A model generated the notes under the pieces. That model saw only the letters and a program-made list of their open reading frames with translations. It had not been told where the DNA came from and searched no databases. A stretch of 41,420 nt of DNA, from contig NZ_BOPO01000013.1 in the NCBI RefSeq assembly GCF_017312725.1, positions 1-41,420 of the forward strand, written 5' to 3'. The translations under genes were made by a program, and so were the position numbers. This document shows positions 15,802 through 23,477 of this stretch, piece by piece (the stretch's first letter is position 1; every line of letters begins with the position of its first letter). This DNA comes from Actinocatenispora comari (lineage in GTDB: Bacteria > Actinomycetota > Actinomycetes > Mycobacteriales > Micromonosporaceae).

Positions 15802-17160
15802 CTACTGGTACTTCTTGGCCACCGCGGTCGCCAGCTGCTGGCTGCGGGACAGCGCCGCCGACACCGACGTCTTGCCGGCGATCGCGGACGAGACCTGTTG
15901 CGACACCTGGGTACCCAGGTCGGTGAACTCCGGGATGTCGACGAACTGGATGCCCACCGTCGGCCGCGGCTGCACCCCGGGGTCGGTCGGCTTCGCGGTG
16001 TCGATCGCGGTCTGCATCGCCGGGTAGAACGCCTTCGCCGCCTTCTGGTACTCCGGGTTGGCGAACGTGGAGGTGCGCGTACCGGGCGGCACCTGCGCCC
16101 AGCCGAGCTTGTTGCCGACGAGCTTCAGGTAGTCCTTGCCGGAGGCCCAGGAGATGAACTTCCACGCGTCGTCGGTGTGCTTCGACGCCTTCTGGATCGC
16201 GAACGCCCACGAGTACAGCCAGCCGGACGAGCTGGTCTTGTCCACCGGCGCCGGCACGTAGCCGACCTTGCCGGCGACCTTGGAGTCGCTGCCCTCCAGA
16301 CTGCCCGCCGCCGACGTGGCGTCGTACCACATGGCGACCTTGCCCTGCTCGAAGTCGTTCAGGCACTCGGTGAAGCCGGCCTGCGCGGCCCCCGCCTCAC
16401 CGTGCTTGCGTACCAGGTCGACGTAGAACTGCGTCGCCTTCTTGAACCCACCGGTGTCGACCTGCGCCTTCCAGTCCTTGGTGAACCAGGTACCGCCCAT
16501 GGTGTTGACCACGGTGGTCAGCGGCGCGATCACCTCGCCCCAGCCGGGCTGGCCGCGCAGGCAGATGCCCTTGAGGCCGGGCTTGGCGCCGTCCGCCTTC
16601 GCGGCGAGATCGGCGACCTGCTGCCAGGTCGGGTGCGCGGGCATCGTCAGGTGCTTGGCCGCGAACACGTCCTTGCGGTACATCAGGAACGACGACTCGC
16701 CGTAGAACGGCTCGGCGTACACCTTGCCGCCGGACGACAGCGACGACTGGATCGGCTTGAGGATGTCCGACTGGTCGAACGCGGTGTCCTTCGCCGCGTA
16801 CGAGTCCAGCGGGGCGATCCAGTTGTTCTTCGCGTAGAACGGCACCTCGTAGTTGCTGATCGTGGCGACGTCGTACCGGCCGGCCTGGCTGGAGAAGTCC
16901 TGGGTGAACTTGTCCCGGGCGTCGTTCTCCGGCAGCACGGTGAAGTTGACCTTGATCCCGGTCTGCTTGGTGAAGTTCGCCGCGGTCAGCTTCTGCAGAT
17001 CGACCATCTGCGGGTTGTTGACCATCAGCACGTTGATGCTGTGGCCGGAGGCGGAGGTGCCGCCGCCGGCACCACCACACGCGGTCAGTGCGGCCGCGGT
17101 GACCCCCAACGCCAGCGCGGCACCCAGCAGGCGGGTACGGCGCGGCAGAAACCTGGACAT
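15802..17160 (-). CDS. CUT1 ABC transporter substrate-binding lipoprotein (polyol type)
   Basis: A 452-residue secreted sugar- or polyol-binding lipoprotein. The signal runs from two Arg clusters through LLGAALALGVTAAALTACG, with Cys near residue 26. The mature part is of the SBP_bac_1 type: SINVLMVNNPQMVDLQKLTAANFTKQTGIKVNFTVLPEND, YDVATISNYEVPFYAKNNWIAPLD, and LVGNKLGWAQVPPGTRTS near the C-terminus. The MVNNPQM and NNWIAPLD stretches recall sorbitol/mannitol-binding proteins. ATG 17,160 has GGAGGAG seven bases upstream; a longer frame from 17,268 is rejected because it lacks a signal. It heads a three-gene transporter operon that contains no ATPase. Confidence 0.93.
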   Translation of the reverse strand: MSRFLPRRTRLLGAALALGVTAAALTACGGAGGGTSASGHSINVLMVNNPQMVDLQKLTAANFTKQTGIKVNFTVLPENDARDKFTQDFSSQAGRYDVATISNYEVPFYAKNNWIAPLDSYAAKDTAFDQSDILKPIQSSLSSGGKVYAEPFYGESSFLMYRKDVFAAKHLTMPAHPTWQQVADLAAKADGAKPGLKGICLRGQPGWGEVIAPLTTVVNTMGGTWFTKDWKAQVDTGGFKKATQFYVDLVRKHGEAGAAQAGFTECLNDFEQGKVAMWYDATSAAGSLEGSDSKVAGKVGYVPAPVDKTSSSGWLYSWAFAIQKASKHTDDAWKFISWASGKDYLKLVGNKLGWAQVPPGTRTSTFANPEYQKAAKAFYPAMQTAIDTAKPTDPGVQPRPTVGIQFVDIPEFTDLGTQVSQQVSSAIAGKTSVSAALSRSQQLATAVAKKYQ

Positions 17161-17232
17161 GGTGTGACTCCTCCACCTCGTCTGCGGGCAGCCTCGCCCG
17201 CGCCTCCGGGGTCGCCCCCGGACGCTGTGTCG

Positions 17233-17269
17233 GCATCCGGAGGTTGTCCCGGATGCTCTGTCGGACAAC
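17233..17269. promoter_or_regulatory. Two interleaved inverted repeats upstream of the polyol-binding gene
   Basis: GCATCCGG (17,233-17,240) pairs with CCGGATGC (17,249-17,256), and GTTGTCC (17,243-17,249) pairs with GGACAAC (17,263-17,269). The second repeat begins inside the first, so the two structures exclude each other in RNA. They lie 73-109 bases upstream of the binding-protein start, just after the DeoR gene. They could be a DeoR operator pair or an attenuator. Confidence 0.5.
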
Positions 17270-17286
17270 GGAACCGTGTTAGCGGC

Positions 17287-18048
17287 TCAGACCCGCATCA
17301 CCTGCGGCCCGAGCATGGACAGCCGCCGCGCCTCGGTGGCCGGCAGCCCGGTGTCGGTGATCAGCGCCTCGAACTGGCCGATGTCGGCGAACCGGCAGAA
17401 GCTGGAGACGCCGAACTTGCTGTGGATGCCGACGAAGATCCGCCGGCGCGCCGCCCGTACCGCGCACGACTTGACCGCCGCGACCGCGGGATCCGGCGTG
17501 GTCAGGCCGTGCTGCCGGGAGATGCCGTTGGCGCCGATGAACGCCAGGTCGATGACGAACCCGGACAGCATGTTCGTCACCCAGTGGTCCACGGTGGCCA
17601 GCGTCCGGCCGCGGACCCGCCCGCCGAGCATCAGCACGTTCGCCGCGCCGGCCTCGGCGACCGCGGCGGCGGTGGACAGCGAGGCGGTCAGTACGGTCAG
17701 CTCCCGGTCGGTGGGCAGCGCCTCGGCGACCAGTTGCGGGGTGAACCCCTCGTCGACGAACACGGTGGCCGCGTCGCCGAGCTGCTCGACCGCCGCCGCG
17801 GCGATCCGCCGCTTCTCCGGTACCCGCCGGGTGGTGCGCATCGCGAGAGTGGTCTCGAACGTCGCCGTCTCGACCGGGTACGCGCCGCCGTGGGTACGGC
17901 GGATCAGCCCGTGCTGTTCCAGCAGTTTGAGGTCCCGGCGGACCGTCTCCGGCGCGACCGCGAGCTCCTCGGCCAGCCGGGTGACCTCGACCCCGCCGTT
18001 GTTGCGTGCCAGCGACAGGATCCGGTGCTGTCGTTCGTCGGCCTGCAT
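17287..18048 (-). CDS. DeoR-family transcriptional regulator
   Basis: A 253-residue repressor of the sugar-phosphate-sensing DeoR family. The N-terminal helix-turn-helix (RQHRILSLARNNGGVEVTRLAEELAVAPETVRRDLKLLEQHGLIRRTHGGA) is followed by the ligand domain with VFVDEGFTPQLVAEAL, LTVLTASLSTAAAVAEAG, VLMLGGRVRGRTLATVDHW, IDLAFIGANGIS and IFVGIHSKFG, the usual sugar-phosphate-binding positions. ATG 18,048 follows GGGAGGCGGGAG. Its gene lies directly upstream of the polyol ABC genes in the same direction, and it most likely represses them until a phosphorylated sugar, perhaps the product of the FGGY kinase at 12,372, accumulates. Confidence 0.93.
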   Translation of the reverse strand: MQADERQHRILSLARNNGGVEVTRLAEELAVAPETVRRDLKLLEQHGLIRRTHGGAYPVETATFETTLAMRTTRRVPEKRRIAAAAVEQLGDAATVFVDEGFTPQLVAEALPTDRELTVLTASLSTAAAVAEAGAANVLMLGGRVRGRTLATVDHWVTNMLSGFVIDLAFIGANGISRQHGLTTPDPAVAAVKSCAVRAARRRIFVGIHSKFGVSSFCRFADIGQFEALITDTGLPATEARRLSMLGPQVMRV

Positions 18049-18141
18049 CGGCTCCCGCCTCCCTCTGCGTGTCGGCAACGGCGTTGTGACGTATGTCTAA
18101 CATCGCCGGCATCTGCCGGACACCGCTCGGCCTCCACGATC

Positions 18142-18260
18142 TGTGCCCGATTGTGCCCGATCGAGCGGCCCGATCGGGCGCCGCGGACCGCATCATTCGG
18201 GCGTAATTGGCCCGCAACTGCTGCCCGTTCGGGCATCGAACCGGCCCGTTTGCTGCCCGA
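18142..18260. repeat. Cluster of TGCCCGA motifs in both orientations
   Basis: Within 119 bases GCCCG or its complement CGGGC recurs about ten times. It starts with an exact tandem TGTGCCCGAT (18,142-18,151 and 18,152-18,161). The palindrome GCCCGATCGGGC follows at 18,168-18,179, then CGGGC at 18,198, GCCCG at 18,210, the palindrome TGCCCGTTCGGGCA at 18,222-18,235, GCCCG at 18,244 and GCCCGA at 18,255. It lies in the 528-base gap between DeoR (-) and pirin (+), which holds no gene I can support. It looks like a multi-site regulator-binding region. Confidence 0.55.
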
Positions 18261-18576
18261 CCGTGCCGGAACACCGCCCGCCTCGGGCGCACCCCGGACG
18301 CTTCCGGGCCGCGGCTCCGCGGCCGACCCGGGGCGGCAGCGGGACGTCCTGCGGCCGGGTTCCCCCGGCCGGCGTCGCCCCGGCGAGGCTGGACCGCCGG
18401 TACCACCCGAACCGGCCGATCGCGCCCGGCACCGGCCTAGCATCGGTGCAGGAGCGAGCGAGTCACCGGCACCGTGCGCCGACGCCCGCCGCACGGTCCG
18501 CGCAGGACCGGGCAGGCGCGGCATGAGGTCGTGCGAGCCGGTGCCTCGGGCGCGTCGCGGTGGGGGAGGAGCGTTC

Positions 18577-19542
18577 GTGAGCAACCTGGACACGCGGCCG
18601 GACGTGGTGGTCTGCGGCGGCCGCCGGGACGTGCCGGCCGAGCCGGCGCACGAGGTGCTGCCCGGCAGGATGGTGCCGCTGGGCGAGAGCACGATGGTGC
18701 GGCGGCTGCTGCCGACGCTGGGCCGGCGGCTGGTCGGCGCCTGGTGCTTCCTGGACCACTACGGCCCGGACGACATCGCCGACCGGCCCGGCATGCAGGT
18801 CGCGCCACACCCGCACACCGGGCTGCAGACCGTCAGCTGGCTGCTGGCCGGCACCGTCGCGCACCGGGACAGCCTGGGCAACGAGCAGGTGCTCGCCCCC
18901 GGCGAGCTCGGCCTGATGACCGCCGGGCACGGCATCGCCCACTCCGAGCAGTCCCCGGTGTCGCACCCGGCGCTGCTGCACGGCGCGCAGCTGTGGGTGG
19001 CGCTGCCCGAGCGGTACCGGGAGGTCGCGCCGGCGTTCGACCATCACCCGGACCTGCCGGTGGTCACCGACCGCGGCCTGGCCGCGACCGTACTGCTCGG
19101 CACGCTGGCCGGGGCCACCTCGCCGGGCACCACCTACTCGCCGCTGGTCGGCGCGGACCTCACCCTCGACGCCGGCGCCGACGTGCGGCTGCCGCTGGAA
19201 CCGGACTTCGAGTACGCGGTGCTGTCCGCGTCCGGGTCCGCCGAGATCGACGCCACCGCGCTGGCACCCGGCGCCCTGATGTACCTGGGTACCGACCGCG
19301 GCGAGGTGCGGCTGCGCACCGACGCCGGCGCCCGGCTGTTGCTGCTCGGCGGCGAACCGTTCGACGAGCAGATCGTGATGTGGTGGAACTTCGTCGGCCG
19401 CAGCGGTGACGAGATCGTGGCCTACCGCGAGGAGTGGAACACCGGCGACCGGTTCGGCGTCGTACACGGTTACCAGGGCGATCGGCTGATCGCACCGGCG
19501 CTGCCCGCGGTGCCGCTGAAGCCACGGGGGAGGACCCGATGA
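18577..19542 (+). CDS. Pirin-family protein
   Basis: A 321-residue bicupin of the pirin family. The four metal-binding residues known for pirins are present: His78 and His80 in APHPHTGLQTV, and His122 and Glu124 in GHGIAHSEQSP. The second cupin starts near residue 190 (YSPLVGADLTLDAGADVRLPLEPDFEYAVLSASG). Pirins are non-haem iron proteins; some bacterial members have quercetinase activity and others bind regulatory proteins, so no reaction is assigned. GTG 18,577 follows GGGGGAGGA. The stop overlaps the next start (ATGA), coupling it to the small acetyltransferase gene. Confidence 0.93.
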   Translation: MSNLDTRPDVVVCGGRRDVPAEPAHEVLPGRMVPLGESTMVRRLLPTLGRRLVGAWCFLDHYGPDDIADRPGMQVAPHPHTGLQTVSWLLAGTVAHRDSLGNEQVLAPGELGLMTAGHGIAHSEQSPVSHPALLHGAQLWVALPERYREVAPAFDHHPDLPVVTDRGLAATVLLGTLAGATSPGTTYSPLVGADLTLDAGADVRLPLEPDFEYAVLSASGSAEIDATALAPGALMYLGTDRGEVRLRTDAGARLLLLGGEPFDEQIVMWWNFVGRSGDEIVAYREEWNTGDRFGVVHGYQGDRLIAPALPAVPLKPRGRTR

Positions 19543-19847
19543 CCACCAGCGTGGTGGAGCGACCCGACGTCGACCGGTACGAACTGCACGTCGACGGCGA
19601 CGGCGTCGCCGGCTTCGTCACCTACCGGCGAGCGCCGGGCGAGATCGCGCTCCTGCACACCGAGATCGACCCCGCGTACGAGGGCAAGGGGCTGGGCAGC
19701 GTGCTGGCCCGCCGGGTGCTCGACGCCGCCCGCGAGCAGGGGCTCGCGGTGCTGCCGTACTGCCCGTTCATCCGCGGCTGGATCGCCCGCCATCCCGACT
19801 ACGTCGACCTGGTCCCGGCGAAGCGGCGAGCCGCGTTCCAGCTTTGA
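19539..19847 (+). CDS. Small GNAT-like N-acetyltransferase (GNAT_acetyltr_2 / YidJ type)
   Basis: A 102-residue minimal acetyltransferase of the PF14542 type. It contains DGDGVAGFVTYRRAPGEIALLHTEIDPAYEGKGLGSVLARRVLDAAREQGLAVLPYCPFIRGWIARHPDY. The acetyl-CoA loop is EGKGLGS, and the YCPFIRGWIARHPDY ending is the family hallmark. These short proteins lack the N-terminal substrate part of larger GNATs, and their acceptors are unknown. The ATG overlaps the pirin stop codon, so expression is probably coupled to pirin. Confidence 0.9.
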   Translation: MTTSVVERPDVDRYELHVDGDGVAGFVTYRRAPGEIALLHTEIDPAYEGKGLGSVLARRVLDAAREQGLAVLPYCPFIRGWIARHPDYVDLVPAKRRAAFQL

Positions 19848-19900
19848 ACCGGCGCCCACCGGGTACCTGGAAGGGCAGGACGCCGGGAAGGGAGGCCGTC

Positions 19901-20464
19901 ATGGCCGTATCGACCGGAAAGTACCGGTTCGGCAACGACGAGGGCTGGCTCCGGCTGCGCACCGAACGCACCGGGTTGGGCCGCCGCGCCGGGCACGACC
20001 TGCTGTTGGAGGCGACCCGCTGGTCGGGCACCGCGACGATCGGAGACTCGGACCAGCTGCCCGCGGGCGCGGTCACCGTGCAGATCGAGGTCGCCTCCCT
20101 GGTGGTACGGGAGGGCAGCGGCGGGATCAAACCGCTCACCGACCACGACCGCGAGGACATCGTGCACCAGCTGCGCAGCAGCAAGTTGCTCGACGCCGGG
20201 CGGCACCCGACGATCACCTTCACCTCGACGGAGTTCAGCGGCGGCGCCGAGGGGTTCGAGCTGACCGGCGAACTGACGATCGCCGGCAGCACCGAGACGG
20301 TCACCGTGGCCGGCGCGGTCGGCACCGACGACCGGGTCCGCGGCACTGCCACGGTTAAGCAGACCAGGTGGGGAGTGAAGCCCTACTCCGCCTTCCTCGG
20401 TGCGCTGAAGCTCGCCGACGACGTCGCGGTCAGCTTCGACACCGCCCTGACCCCCGCCGACTGA
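19901..20464 (+). CDS. YceI-family protein
   Basis: A 187-residue lipocalin-like beta-barrel protein of the YceI family, which binds isoprenoid or polyprenyl lipids in studied bacterial members. Visible family parts are a ligand-pocket start (GRRAGHDLLLEATRWSGTATIG), a mid-segment LTDHDREDIVHQLRSSKLLDAGRHPTITFTSTEF and the end TVKQTRWGVKPYSAFLGALKLADDVAVSFD. There is no signal peptide, so it is probably cytoplasmic, unlike the secreted E. coli protein. ATG 19,901 follows GGGAAGGGAGG. It lies 53 bases after the GNAT gene and may belong to the same transcript. Confidence 0.9.
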   Translation: MAVSTGKYRFGNDEGWLRLRTERTGLGRRAGHDLLLEATRWSGTATIGDSDQLPAGAVTVQIEVASLVVREGSGGIKPLTDHDREDIVHQLRSSKLLDAGRHPTITFTSTEFSGGAEGFELTGELTIAGSTETVTVAGAVGTDDRVRGTATVKQTRWGVKPYSAFLGALKLADDVAVSFDTALTPAD

Positions 20465-20488
20465 CCGACGGCCGCCGACGCCGCCGGC

Positions 20489-20503
20489 CGGCACGGGGTG
20501 CCG
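20489..20503. terminator. Hairpin between convergent YceI and SDR genes
   Basis: CGGCAC-GGG-GTGCCG forms a 6-3-6 hairpin in the 55-base gap between convergent stops. It is enclosed by GACCGAC (20,463-20,469) and GTCGGTC (20,512-20,518), which could pair outside it. It is a plausible bidirectional terminator without a T-tract. Confidence 0.4.
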
Positions 20504-20519
20504 CTGTGCTGGTCGGTCG

Positions 20520-21305
20520 TCACGGGGTGCCGACGAGGCCGCCGTCCACCCGCACGTCGATGCCGTTGAGGTAGCCGGCGAGCGGGCTGGCCAGGAACGT
20601 GACGGTCGCCGCGACGTCGTCCGGGGTGCCGAGACGGCCGGCCGGATTCGGCGCGTACCGTCGGGCCAGCTCGGGTTCGAGCTCGGCCCAGTCGCGGCCC
20701 TGCGGGTCGTCGGCGAGGAACATCGCCCGCATCGCCTCGGTGACGATCACACCCGGGCTGACCGAGTTCGCCGTCACGCCGGTGCCGGCGAGGTCCTTGG
20801 CCAGCGCGGTGGTCAGGTTGACCACCGCCGCCTTCGCCGCGCCGTAGTCGACCAGGTTCGGCACCGGGCTGGTGGCGGTGCGGCTGCCCAAGTTGATCAC
20901 CCGACCCCAGCCGGCCGAGCGCATCGCCGGCGTCAGCGCGCGGATCAGCGCCACCGCGGACAGCACGTTGCCCGCCCAGCTGTCCCGCCACACCCGCTCG
21001 TCGGCGCCGCCCCAGTCGTGCTGGGCGACCGGCCCGGCGTTGTTGACCAGGATCGACACCCCGAACGCGGAGGCCGCCGCGGCGATCCGATCCAGGTCGT
21101 CGCGGTCGGTGACGTCACCGAGGACCGTCTCGGCCACCCCGCCGGCGGACCGCAGCTCGTCGGCGGCCGCCTCCGCCCTGGCCCGGTCCCGGCCATGCAC
21201 CAGCACCGGGCAGCCCTCGGCGGCCAGTCGCAACGCGATCGCCGCGCCCAGGCCACTGCTGGACGCGGTCACCAGTGCCGGTCGCCCGGCCAGTCGAAGA
21301 TCCAT
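20520..21305 (-). CDS. Short-chain dehydrogenase/reductase
   Basis: A 261-residue classical SDR. The coenzyme loop TASSSGLG lies at residues 13-20, NNAG at 88-91, the helix Asn in AGNVLS at 113, and the catalytic Ser141, Tyr154 and Lys158 in NLGSRTATS and DYGAAKAA. HGRDRAR after the second beta strand suggests NADP preference. The C-terminal DVAATVTFLASPLAGYLNGIDVRVDGG is the standard ending. It resembles beta-ketoacyl-ACP reductase-like sugar or ketone reductases; the substrate is unknown. It is convergent with YceI and lies downstream of the MFS gene on the same strand with a 234-base gap. Confidence 0.92.
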   Translation of the reverse strand: MDLRLAGRPALVTASSSGLGAAIALRLAAEGCPVLVHGRDRARAEAAADELRSAGGVAETVLGDVTDRDDLDRIAAAASAFGVSILVNNAGPVAQHDWGGADERVWRDSWAGNVLSAVALIRALTPAMRSAGWGRVINLGSRTATSPVPNLVDYGAAKAAVVNLTTALAKDLAGTGVTANSVSPGVIVTEAMRAMFLADDPQGRDWAELEPELARRYAPNPAGRLGTPDDVAATVTFLASPLAGYLNGIDVRVDGGLVGTP

Positions 21306-21426
21306 ACCGGCACCGTAGGCGCCGGCTGTGACAGTACGGCCGACCTCTCGGGCGACCGTGCGCCGCCTCGCCGAGCGCCGGCCCCCCGCGACCCCTGGCC
21401 AGCGTCGGCACCCGCCGCTACGGCCG

Positions 21427-21468
21427 CCCCGGCTCGGTCTCCCCGGCTCGGTCTCCCCGGCTCGGTCG
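21427..21468. repeat. Three tandem 14-bp repeats
   Basis: CCCCGGCTCGGTCT occurs at 21,427-21,440 and 21,441-21,454, then once more with a final G at 21,455-21,468, followed by a decayed partial copy. It lies in the 234-base region between the MFS and SDR genes, just beyond the MFS stop. It is probably a slippage-generated minisatellite; no function is evident. Confidence 0.7.
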
Positions 21469-21539
21469 CCCCGACCCGGTCGGCCCGGGCGGAGTCGGCC
21501 CCGGTCGCGCTGGCGGGGCGGGTCGTGCGGTACCGGGGC

Positions 21540-22904
21540 TCAGCCGGGGTCGTTGCGGCGACCGGTGGCGAGCGCACCGAGCAGCGCGATCGCGGCCATG
21601 ATCAGATCCAGCGTCGCCACCGCGGCGCTCGGGTGCGCCGCCGAGGCCAGCGCGGTGATCAGCGCGCCGCCGACACCGATCATCACGACCTGCCCGAGCA
21701 GGTCGCTGATCTGCATCGCGGCGGAGTTGAAGCCGCGGTCGGTGATGCTGGAGTAGCCAAGCGTCAGTACGCTCGCGGCCGAGGCGCCGAGCCCCAGGCC
21801 GGCGCCGGCCACCGCCAGGGTGCCGAAGACGAGCCAGGGCGGTCCCCAACCGGGTGCCGCCAGCGCGGTGCCGGCGAGGCCCGCGGTGACCAGCACGAAG
21901 CCGACGCGCAGCAGCACCCGCCGGGATGCCTCGCGGCGCCGCCCCTGCCAGGCCGCGGCGGCACACCAGCCGAGCGCGCCAACGGTCAGCGGGAGCCCGG
22001 CGGCGGCCGGTGAGTACCCGTGCACCGCGGTGAGGGTCAGCGGAACGTACGCGCTGACGGCGAAGTAGGCGCCGGACAGCAGGCCGCGGGACAGCACCGC
22101 GGTGGGCAGGCCGGCACGGGCGGTGAGCGTACCGGTGGGCAGCAGCCGGCGCACCGACGGCGCCAGGAACGCCAGCGCGGCAAGGCCGGCGGCCACGGTG
22201 AGTGGCGACGGATGCTGCGCGGCGAACTCCAGTACGGCGAGGCCGGCCGCGGTGCCGAGCGCGGCGAGCGGAAGCCAGCGCCGTACCGGCACCGGGTCGT
22301 CCGGCAGGTGCTTCGGCAGCCGCCGTAACGCGGGCACCAGCACCGCGATGCCGGCCAGCACCAGCGGAACCAGGCCGAGAAACACGTATCGCCAGCCGGC
22401 GTACTGCACCACCAGCCCGGACGCCATCGGCCCGAGCAGCGCCGGCAACACGCAGGCGGCGGACAGCGCGGCGTAGGCGGCCGGCCGGTCGGTGGCCGGG
22501 TACACCGCGGCGATGAGTACGGTGACGCCGACGATCTGGGTACCGGCGCCGAGGCCCTGCAGGGTGCGACCGGCGAGCAGCGCCGACATCGAACCCGCCG
22601 TGCCCGACACCATCAGCCCGATCACGAACACGGCCGGGCCGACGAGCATCGCCGGCGCCGGGCCGTACCTGTCGCACAGCCGGCCGGCGAAGACGCTCGC
22701 CACCACGCTGGCGGCGAGAAACGCGAGGAACGGCCACGAGTAGTCGGCGCCGCCGTGCAGGTCGGCCGCGATCTGCGGCATGGCGGTGTTGACGCCCAGA
22801 TCCTCGAAGGTGGCGAAGGTCACGAGCGCCACGATCCCGATGGTCGGGCCGCGCCGGTCGGTGGCGAACAGCGCGCTGCGCCGCCGGGATACCGTCGTCG
22901 TCAC
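21540..22904 (-). CDS. MFS transporter, drug-efflux type
   Basis: A 454-residue major facilitator with about 12 or more membrane segments. The first helix reads IGIVALVTFATFEDLGVNTAMPQIAADLHG. The loop 2-3 motif is GRLCDRYGPAPAML (motif A type), helix 4 has LAGRTLQGLGAGTQIVGVTVLIAAVYP, and helix 5 has LPALLGPMASGLVVQYAGWRYVFLGLVPL, the motif C-like antiporter region. It therefore resembles proton-driven drug or metabolite exporters. I use GTG 22,904 because the predicted start of transcription falls there and the longer frame would need a TTG at 22,925 inside the promoter. Its promoter carries a MerR-like element; no MerR gene lies nearby. Confidence 0.9.
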   Translation of the reverse strand: MTTTVSRRRSALFATDRRGPTIGIVALVTFATFEDLGVNTAMPQIAADLHGGADYSWPFLAFLAASVVASVFAGRLCDRYGPAPAMLVGPAVFVIGLMVSGTAGSMSALLAGRTLQGLGAGTQIVGVTVLIAAVYPATDRPAAYAALSAACVLPALLGPMASGLVVQYAGWRYVFLGLVPLVLAGIAVLVPALRRLPKHLPDDPVPVRRWLPLAALGTAAGLAVLEFAAQHPSPLTVAAGLAALAFLAPSVRRLLPTGTLTARAGLPTAVLSRGLLSGAYFAVSAYVPLTLTAVHGYSPAAAGLPLTVGALGWCAAAAWQGRRREASRRVLLRVGFVLVTAGLAGTALAAPGWGPPWLVFGTLAVAGAGLGLGASAASVLTLGYSSITDRGFNSAAMQISDLLGQVVMIGVGGALITALASAAHPSAAVATLDLIMAAIALLGALATGRRNDPG

Positions 22905-22910
22905 CGCGTG

Positions 22911-22941
22911 ATCATCGAACTTCAACCGAGATCGAAGTCAA
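22911..22941 (-). promoter_or_regulatory. MerR-type promoter of the MFS gene
   Basis: On the minus strand TTGACT (22,941-22,936) and GATGAT (22,916-22,911) are 19 bases apart, the spacing typical of MerR-activated promoters. A dyad ACTTC-N10-GAAGT lies across the spacer. Transcription would begin near 22,904, the proposed GTG start, so the mRNA may be leaderless. Confidence 0.5.
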
Positions 22942-23007
22942 CCCGCGCGCTGCCGAGACCGCGGCACGCCGGTCGTGCCGGCTACGACCCGGGACGGGGC
23001 GCGCGGC

Positions 23008-23286
23008 CTACTGGGCGGGTGGCTCCTCGGGCCCGATGCGGCGCAGCGAGTAGGTCACCGAGTGCAACCGGCGTGGCGTGCCCACGTAGACCGGGTCCCG
23101 GTCGTACGCCTGCCAGCCGGCGTTGCCGGCCCGGTTGAGGTGGCGCAGGTCGTCGAAGCGTTCGTCGGTGCCCCACCGGGACACCCCACCGAAGTAGTAG
23201 AAGCTCGCCGACCAGTCCATGAACCGGTCGTTGCCGAACGTGCCGGTCGAGGAGTACTCGAGCCGCGCGTATTCCCATCGGGTCAC
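23008..23286 (-). CDS. Small hypothetical protein (DUF4177-like beginning)
   Basis: A 92-residue frame from GTG 23,286 to a TAG at 23,008-23,010. The opening MTRWEYARLEYSSTGTF recalls DUF4177-type proteins (KWEY-like start), and the rest (SASFYYFGGVSRWGTDERFDDLRHLNRAGNAGWQAYDRDPVYVGTPRRLHSVTYSLRR) fits a small alpha/beta protein that ends in a beta strand. The function is unknown. No ribosome site precedes the GTG; ATG 23,334 would add 16 residues. The codon use is good for this genome, and the frame is convincing. Confidence 0.65.
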   Translation of the reverse strand: MTRWEYARLEYSSTGTFGNDRFMDWSASFYYFGGVSRWGTDERFDDLRHLNRAGNAGWQAYDRDPVYVGTPRRLHSVTYSLRRIGPEEPPAQ

Positions 23287-23477
23287 GCGGCAATGATGCC
23301 GGAGCGTGCCCGCTGCCCGCCACTCGTGCGGCATGGCCGGATCGCCCGGGCTTGTTGAAAAGTTCTGCCGGTGGATCTGTCGCCTTCGCAACAATCATGG
23401 CATCGTGTGCCTGTCGTGATCACCACGTCGGACGTGGGGGACGACTCGTCGTCAGTCCGTGGAAGGGGCGACACAGC

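Noticed and set aside
17161-17268. Longer N-terminus for the polyol-binding protein
   Set aside because: It would bury the lipoprotein signal after 36 residues and has no ribosome site; ATG 17,160 has GGAGGAG.
18142-18260. Replication origin with iterons
   Set aside because: No replication gene is near, unit spacing is irregular and the AT content is not raised, so a regulator site is more likely.
15595-18576. Very long open frame on the plus strand across the polyol operon
   Set aside because: It is low-complexity Arg/Gly/Val text with no domain, an antisense shadow of real minus-strand genes; only its last part (18,577-19,542) is a gene (pirin).
21427-21468. Possible CRISPR-like repeat
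   Set aside because: The three units are directly tandem with no spacers; it is a minisatellite.
22905-22925. TTG start at 22,925 for the MFS gene
   Set aside because: It falls inside the promoter and has no ribosome site; GTG 22,904 fits the predicted transcript start.
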